From Salinisphaera sp040361255 (GTDB taxonomy: Bacteria; Pseudomonadota; Gammaproteobacteria; Nevskiales; Salinisphaeraceae): a DNA stretch of 64,000 nucleotides. Location: the NCBI RefSeq assembly GCF_040361255.1, contig NZ_APNG01000008.1, positions 62,001 to 126,000 of the forward strand. Direction: 5' to 3'. The position numbers and the translations under genes were made by a program. Under the pieces are notes generated by a model. That model searched no databases, was not told the DNA's origin, and saw only the letters and a list, made by a program, of their open reading frames with translations. Positions 59,672 to 64,000 of this stretch are shown here, one piece after another; position 1 is the stretch's first letter, and each line of letters opens with the position of its first letter.

Positions 59672-60925
59672 TTGGCGACGCAGCCGCTAAATTCTGCACC
59701 AATCGCGTTCTTCCTGCCGGCGCTGGCCGGCGGCGGCGTGGAGAAGAATTTTCTGCGTCTGGCCGGCGCGTTCGTAGCCGAGGGCTATGCGGTCGATCTG
59801 GTGCTGACCCGCGCCGGCGGCGATTATGAAAATGCCGTGCCGGCCGGCGTGACGGTGCATTGGTTGCAGCCGAGCGGCGTACTGAACAGCCGCTGGACAG
59901 TGGCCCGCAATGCCCGCGTGCCGCTGGCCGCGCTATTGCGTCCCGTGCTGTTGCCGATCAAGTCTTCGCGCAACCTGCGTCACGTGGCCGCGCTGGCCGA
60001 CTATCTGAAGACCCGTCGGCCGCAGACACTCATTGCCGGGATGTCGTATCCGAATCTGGTCGCGATCTGGGCGCGCAACCGGGCTGGCGTGGATACGCGC
60101 ATCGTAGTGACCGAGCGCAATACGCTGTCGCAAACCATCCAGCGCGTACACCGCAAATGGCGCTGGCGCTATCTGCCGGCGCTGCTCGGCCCGGCCTATC
60201 GCCAGGCCGATCACGTCGTCGCGGTTTCGCACGGCGTGGCCGACGATCTGGCCACAGTGACCGGCCTGTCGCGATCGGCGATCCGGACGATCTACAATCC
60301 GGTTGTGTCGCCGGCGATCGCAGAGCAGGCGGCCAGCGCCCCCAACCATGCCTGGTTTACGCCCGGCCAGCCGCCGGTCATTCTGGCTGCCGGGCGCTTG
60401 ACGAGCGCAAAACGCTTCGACCGGCTGATTCGGGCGTTTGCCCGAGTGCGCCAGACATCGCAGGCGCGCCTGCTGATTCTTGGCGAAGGCCGCGACCGGC
60501 GCGCGCTTCAAGCGCTGGCCCGTGAGCAGGGCGTGGCCGGCGATGTCGCCATGCCCGGCTTTGCCGATAATCCCTATGCATTCATGGCGCAGGCGGCGGT
60601 GTTCGTGTTGTCGTCGGACTATGAAGGTCTGCCGACGGTGCTGATCGAGGCGCTCGCCTGCGGCGCGACCGTGGTCGCCACCGACTGCCCGAGTGGGCCG
60701 CGTGAGATATTGGACGGCGGGCGCTACGGCGCGCTGGTGGCCTGTGAAGACGAAGCGGGCCTTGCCTCGGCTATTAGCGCCGCGTTGGCGGCGCCGGCCG
60801 ACCGCGATCGCCAGAAGGCGCGCGCCGAGGCTTTCTCGCTGGATGAAAGCCTGCGGCAGTATCGGACGCTGTGCCTCGATAAATCCCGGTCCGCAAATAA
60901 ACGCAAACAGGGCGATAGATTCTAG
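59672..60925 (+). CDS. Glycosyltransferase family 4 protein
   Basis: 417-residue GT-B enzyme starting at a TTG (59672). IAFFLPALAGGGVEKNFLRLAGAF marks the N-domain, and AAGRLTSAKRFDRLIRAFARV, GEGRDRRALQAL and EGLPTVLIEALACGATVVATDCPSGPREIL the donor site. It is the third member of the paralogous GT4 set in the window (with 33942 and 39324). Its 3' end overlaps the convergent GT2 gene by 4 bp. Acceptor unknown. Confidence 0.86.
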   Translation: MATQPLNSAPIAFFLPALAGGGVEKNFLRLAGAFVAEGYAVDLVLTRAGGDYENAVPAGVTVHWLQPSGVLNSRWTVARNARVPLAALLRPVLLPIKSSRNLRHVAALADYLKTRRPQTLIAGMSYPNLVAIWARNRAGVDTRIVVTERNTLSQTIQRVHRKWRWRYLPALLGPAYRQADHVVAVSHGVADDLATVTGLSRSAIRTIYNPVVSPAIAEQAASAPNHAWFTPGQPPVILAAGRLTSAKRFDRLIRAFARVRQTSQARLLILGEGRDRRALQALAREQGVAGDVAMPGFADNPYAFMAQAAVFVLSSDYEGLPTVLIEALACGATVVATDCPSGPREILDGGRYGALVACEDEAGLASAISAALAAPADRDRQKARAEAFSLDESLRQYRTLCLDKSRSANKRKQGDRF

Positions 60926-61950
60926 AGCCGATTCAACACGGGCATCGTCGCAAGCTGTGGCCGAATGGCCTGGCGAATCGCGCCCGGCACCGCGCTGCGC
61001 AGCGGCGAGCGCCAGAAACGGCGCCACGGCCGTTGGCCGTTGGCTGATGCCGCGTTCCAGCAGGTTTTAAGCCAGAAGCCGGCCAGGACGGCAGTGAAAT
61101 CCGGCTCGGGGTAGAGACCGGCGCGCCGATTGGCGGTCTGCAGTGCCAGCAGCCAACGCTCGCTCCAGTCCACGTACGCGGCGTCTGGTGTAAAACCGGT
61201 TTTGTGCATGCGCCGCAGCAGATAATGACGTTCCAGATCTTCAGGCGCGTAGTCCATGCCCAGGGCGTCGAGCTGTGCGGCGAAGATCTGCAGGCGCCAG
61301 CCCTTGCTTTGGTCGACGTGGTCGTGGCTGGCGCGGTCGTCGTGCTCGCGACGATAAACCAACACTTCCGGCAGCGTCGAGAGCCTGTATTCGGCAGCGA
61401 TCCGCGCCCATAGATCATAGTCGGAGCCGAGCGCAAAATCTTCCCGGTGATCGAATGCGCGCAGTACGGCGGTGCGCGTCATCGCGGTGGAGTTCTCCAG
61501 GCCGGCGCGGAACAGACGTTCGGCAGCCACTTGATCGGGATCGACGGCCTTGCGCTTGATCTTGCCGGTGGGCTTGCCGGCGGCGTCGATCCACTCGATG
61601 AATCCGCCCACGCCGGCATGATCGGCATGGGTATCCAGAAACCGCGCCTGGCGATCCAGCCGCTGAGGCAGCGCGAAATCGTCGCTGTCCAGAAACGCCA
61701 GGTACTCGCCGCGGGCCGCGTCGATACCGCGATTGCGGGCGGCGGCGATGCCGCGATTGCACTCGTTGGCGATCACGCGGATGCGTGGATCGTCGTAGCG
61801 GCGCACGCGCGCCACGCTGTCGTCGGTCGACCCGTCGTCGACCACCAGAAGTTCGTAGTCGCCGCAGGTCTGGGCGAGCACGCTGTCGATAGCGGCGTCA
61901 ATATAGTGGGCGCGGTTGTAGACCGGAATCAGAACCGTGATCTTGGGCAT
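60922..61950 (-). CDS. Glycosyltransferase family 2 protein
   Basis: 342-residue GT-A enzyme. Begins KITVLIPVYNRAHYIDAAIDSVLAQT, then LLVVDDGSTDDS and YLAFLDSDDFALPQRLD (D-X-D). The C-terminal half is homologous by eye to that of the GT2 at 38275 (for example YVDWSERWLLAL compared with YVRWAGQWLERL). Encoded convergently to the GT4 gene at 59672 and divergently from the ABC exporter at 62075. Confidence 0.87.
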   Translation of the reverse strand: MPKITVLIPVYNRAHYIDAAIDSVLAQTCGDYELLVVDDGSTDDSVARVRRYDDPRIRVIANECNRGIAAARNRGIDAARGEYLAFLDSDDFALPQRLDRQARFLDTHADHAGVGGFIEWIDAAGKPTGKIKRKAVDPDQVAAERLFRAGLENSTAMTRTAVLRAFDHREDFALGSDYDLWARIAAEYRLSTLPEVLVYRREHDDRASHDHVDQSKGWRLQIFAAQLDALGMDYAPEDLERHYLLRRMHKTGFTPDAAYVDWSERWLLALQTANRRAGLYPEPDFTAVLAGFWLKTCWNAASANGQRPWRRFWRSPLRSAVPGAIRQAIRPQLATMPVLNRL

Positions 61951-62041
61951 GGGCAGCGTGAATACAAAAACGCTAGGATACCGGTCGACGCGCCGAGCGG
62001 GGCCACCGCGTCACCGCCGTCGCGCGCTTTGCTAACGCTTG

Positions 62042-62047
62042 TATAAT
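62042..62047 (+). promoter_or_regulatory. Putative -10 element of the ABC exporter gene
   Basis: TATAAT in CTTGTATAATACAAG, itself a near-perfect inverted repeat, about 33 bp before the GTG at 62075. The inverted repeat (CTTGTATAATACAAG) could also be a regulator site. No clear -35. Confidence 0.5.
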
Positions 62048-62074
62048 ACAAGTTTTAATCGACTGGCCGAGCCC

Positions 62075-63799
62075 GTGCAACTGATCCGAGCGTTCTTCAA
62101 ACAGTACCCTGCCCAGTGCCTGATCGTCTGGGCCTGCCTGATCGTGGCCAGTGTTGCCGAGGGGCTGAGCATCTCGACGCTGCTTCCGATGCTCGGCCTG
62201 GCAACCGGCCAGGGTACGGCAGGCGGCATGGTCGACGCCGAGAGCGCCGACTTTCTCACCCAGGCGCTGCACGGCCTGTCGATCGATCCGAATATCGCCA
62301 CCATGATCGGGCTTGTGGTCTTCGGCTTGGTCGCCAAGGCCGCGCTCACGCTGCTGGCCTATCGCCAAGTCGGCTATACGGTGGCCAGTATTGCCACCGA
62401 TATACGGCTGGCGTTACTGCGGGCATTGTCCGGTTCGCGCTGGGAGTATTTCCTGCGTCAGCGCACCGGTAGCCTCGCCAATGCGATTTCCACCGAGGCC
62501 ACCAACAGCGCGGCGGCGTTCCAGAGCATGGCCAATCTGTCTGCGCTGCTGTCCCAGTCGATCGTTTTCTTCGTCATCGCATTGCTGATCAACTGGTTTG
62601 CCGCCGTGATGGCAGTGGCCATCGGCGCCGTGATCTTCGCTCTGCTCAAGGTCATGGTGTCGATTTCACGCGAGGCTGGCGGCCAGCAGAAAGCATTGTT
62701 CAAGTCCTTGATGGCGCTGCTGACCGACTCGCTGTCGTCGCTTAAACCGCTTAAGTCGATGGCGCGCGAGAACCAGATGGACAGCCTGCTGGAGCGCCAG
62801 ACGCGCCAGCTCAACCGCGCATTGCGAACTCAGGTTCTGTCGCGCGAAGTGCTCAAGGCGATGCAGGAGCTGTTCATCGGGCTGGTGCTGGTCGCCGGTG
62901 TGGCGGTATCGCTGCTGGTCTGGCAATTGGCGCTGGCCGAGATCATGGTGCTGACCGTGGTTCTAGCGCGTACGCTTACGCGATTGAGCAAACTGCAGCA
63001 GGAATACCAGAAACTGGCCGCCAGCGAGGCCTTCTACTGGTCGATGCAAGCGGCCATAGATGAGGCGCGTGAGGCGCGTGAGCAGCCGTTCGGCACGCGC
63101 GAACCCACGCTCAAGTCGGGTATCCGGCTGGATAATCTGACGTTTCGCTACAACAGCCAGGCGGTGCTCGATCGTTTCGACCTGGAAATACCGGCCGGCC
63201 GGGTCACTGCCCTCATCGGCCCGTCGGGTGCGGGCAAAACCACCGCCGTAGACCTGATCATCGGGCTGTTGCGGGCCAGCAGCGGCGACGTGCGCATCGA
63301 CGGTATTTCGATCAACGAACTGGATATCCGCGGTTGGCGCGGCATGATCGGCTATGTGCCTCAGGATACGGTGCTGTTGCACGATACGATCCTGAACAAC
63401 GTGATTATCGGCAACGCCGATATCAGCGAACAGGACGCGCACTGGGCGCTGGAAAAAGCCGGCGCGCTCGATTTCGTTGCGAGCCTCGAAGACGGCGTGC
63501 ATACCGTGGTCGGCGAGCACGGCAGCCGGTTTTCCGGCGGCCAACGACAGCGCATCGTCATTGCGCGCGCGCTCGCGCACCGGCCGCGGCTGCTGATTCT
63601 CGACGAGGCGACCAGCGCGCTCGACCCCGAAACCGAGAAAGCAGTCAGCGAAACCCTGCGCGGGCTGGGCAGCGACTACACCATTCTTTCTATCTCACAC
63701 CGGCCCACGCTCATGGAACTCGCGGATCGGGTCTATCGTATCGAGGGTGGCCAGGCCTGGCGCCTGCACGCCGACGAGGCGGCGACCGAAGTCGGCTGA
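62075..63799 (+). CDS. ABC exporter (membrane domain fused to ATPase), MsbA-like family
   Basis: 574-residue type IV (MsbA/lipid-exporter-like) half transporter from the GTG at 62075; a TTG at 62039 would add 12 residues upstream of the -10 element. Six membrane helices (1-310) are followed by the nucleotide-binding domain: Walker A GPSGAGKT at 382-389, signature SGGQ at 487-490, Walker B LILDEATSAL with D510/E511, and H-loop SISHRPTLMEL. Likely exports a lipid or lipid-linked glycan, in keeping with the surrounding genes. MsbA itself is not proven; many GT loci carry similar transporters. Confidence 0.85.
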   Translation: MQLIRAFFKQYPAQCLIVWACLIVASVAEGLSISTLLPMLGLATGQGTAGGMVDAESADFLTQALHGLSIDPNIATMIGLVVFGLVAKAALTLLAYRQVGYTVASIATDIRLALLRALSGSRWEYFLRQRTGSLANAISTEATNSAAAFQSMANLSALLSQSIVFFVIALLINWFAAVMAVAIGAVIFALLKVMVSISREAGGQQKALFKSLMALLTDSLSSLKPLKSMARENQMDSLLERQTRQLNRALRTQVLSREVLKAMQELFIGLVLVAGVAVSLLVWQLALAEIMVLTVVLARTLTRLSKLQQEYQKLAASEAFYWSMQAAIDEAREAREQPFGTREPTLKSGIRLDNLTFRYNSQAVLDRFDLEIPAGRVTALIGPSGAGKTTAVDLIIGLLRASSGDVRIDGISINELDIRGWRGMIGYVPQDTVLLHDTILNNVIIGNADISEQDAHWALEKAGALDFVASLEDGVHTVVGEHGSRFSGGQRQRIVIARALAHRPRLLILDEATSALDPETEKAVSETLRGLGSDYTILSISHRPTLMELADRVYRIEGGQAWRLHADEAATEVG

Positions 63800-63818
63800 T
63801 TGCCGCCGGCAGCGTATT

Positions 63819-64000
63819 TCAAGCCGGATCCTGCTCCTGCACGGTGCCGCTGCGTGCCAGGCGGGCCAGGGCATCGGCCAGCGATGCATCGGTCACATAA
63901 GCAGCGATCTGTGTGATATGGGCACGGTTGGCGGCACTGATCGGACGCGGTCGCGCCGTCGCTGCCTGGCGATCGGGATTATCGGGACGTACGCGGATCT
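63819..64000 (-). CDS. C-terminal fragment of an unidentified protein (partial)
   Basis: Open frame on the minus strand entering from the right edge and ending at a TGA at 63819-63821. The last 59 residues end ISAANRAHITQIAAYVTDASLADALARLARSGTVQEQDPA, with no recognised motif. It could be the end of a larger gene lying beyond the window. Converges with the ABC exporter gene (19-bp gap). Confidence 0.45.
   Translation of the reverse strand, partial: IRVRPDNPDRQAATARPRPISAANRAHITQIAAYVTDASLADALARLARSGTVQEQDPA

Noticed and set aside
33942..62000. Genomic island bounded by tRNA or integrase
   Set aside because: No tRNA, integrase, transposase or direct-repeat boundaries were seen; GC content is mostly similar to the core, apart from the small region near 36.7-37.3 kb.

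Overview
The window is about 64 kb of continuous, high-GC (roughly 60-65%) chromosomal DNA from a Gram-negative bacterium, most likely a gammaproteobacterium. The evidence is gene order: kdsD-kdsC-lptC diverging from an ABC transporter/ibaG/murA block, the diaA-yraN-lpoA cluster diverging from rsmI, sspA-sspB behind petABC, a complete mraZ-to-lpxC division and cell-wall (dcw) cluster, and a class A RNase P RNA. The genus cannot be fixed from the sequence alone; a marine or halophilic lineage such as Salinisphaera is only a guess. No tRNA, insertion sequence, phage or CRISPR array was seen.

Layout. (1) 1-2 kb, minus strand: lptC (cut by the window edge), kdsC and kdsD for KDO synthesis and LPS transport. 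(2) 2.1-7.4 kb: a YadGH-type ABC transporter, ibaG, murA, a short-form hisG and hisD. (3) 7.5-11.3 kb: cytochrome bc1 complex (petABC) and the stringent-starvation proteins sspAB. (4) 11.3-15.6 kb: diaA, yraN and lpoA on the minus strand, rsmI and the RNase P RNA on the plus strand. (5) 15.9-33.8 kb: dcw cluster mraZ-rsmH-ftsL-ftsI-murE-murF-mraY-murD-ftsW-murG-murC-ddlB-ftsQ-ftsA-ftsZ-lpxC, nearly all with stop/start overlaps. An apparent MraZ operator of four 10-bp-spaced repeats lies in front of it. (6) 33.9-62 kb: an accessory envelope region, the most interesting part. (7) 62-63.8 kb: an ABC exporter, then the C-terminal end of an unidentified minus-strand gene.

The accessory region appears to contain a bacterial sphingolipid system. 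On the plus strand (47.5-52.5 kb) are an acyl-activating ligase, a CerR-like NAD-dependent reductase, a small acyl carrier protein, a serine palmitoyltransferase and a 3-ketosphinganine-reductase-like SDR. Diverging from it on the minus strand (46.95 down to 38.3 kb) is a tightly packed set: a GNAT protein resembling bacterial ceramide synthase, a MobA-like nucleotidyltransferase, LptF- and LptG-like permeases, a diacylglycerol/ceramide-kinase-family protein, a protein resembling the mitochondrial CDP-diacylglycerol synthase Tam41, and two glycosyltransferases. Read together, this suggests synthesis of ceramide, its phosphorylation and possible nucleotide activation, addition of an unknown headgroup or sugars, and export through a dedicated LptFG pair.

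Around this core lie possible tailoring genes: an LpxO-like Asp/Asn-hydroxylase-family enzyme, an LpxL-like acyltransferase whose catalytic motif reads H-X4-Q, a large three-part GT8/methyltransferase-like/ELM1 protein, a second ELM1 protein, a 2OG-Fe(II) oxygenase, a sulfotransferase-like protein, several related GT4 and GT2 glycosyltransferases on both flanks, a polysaccharide deacetylase and a small methyltransferase. The assignment to sphingolipid metabolism rests on recognised families and on their co-location. The final lipid product, the headgroup and the role of LptFG are inferences.
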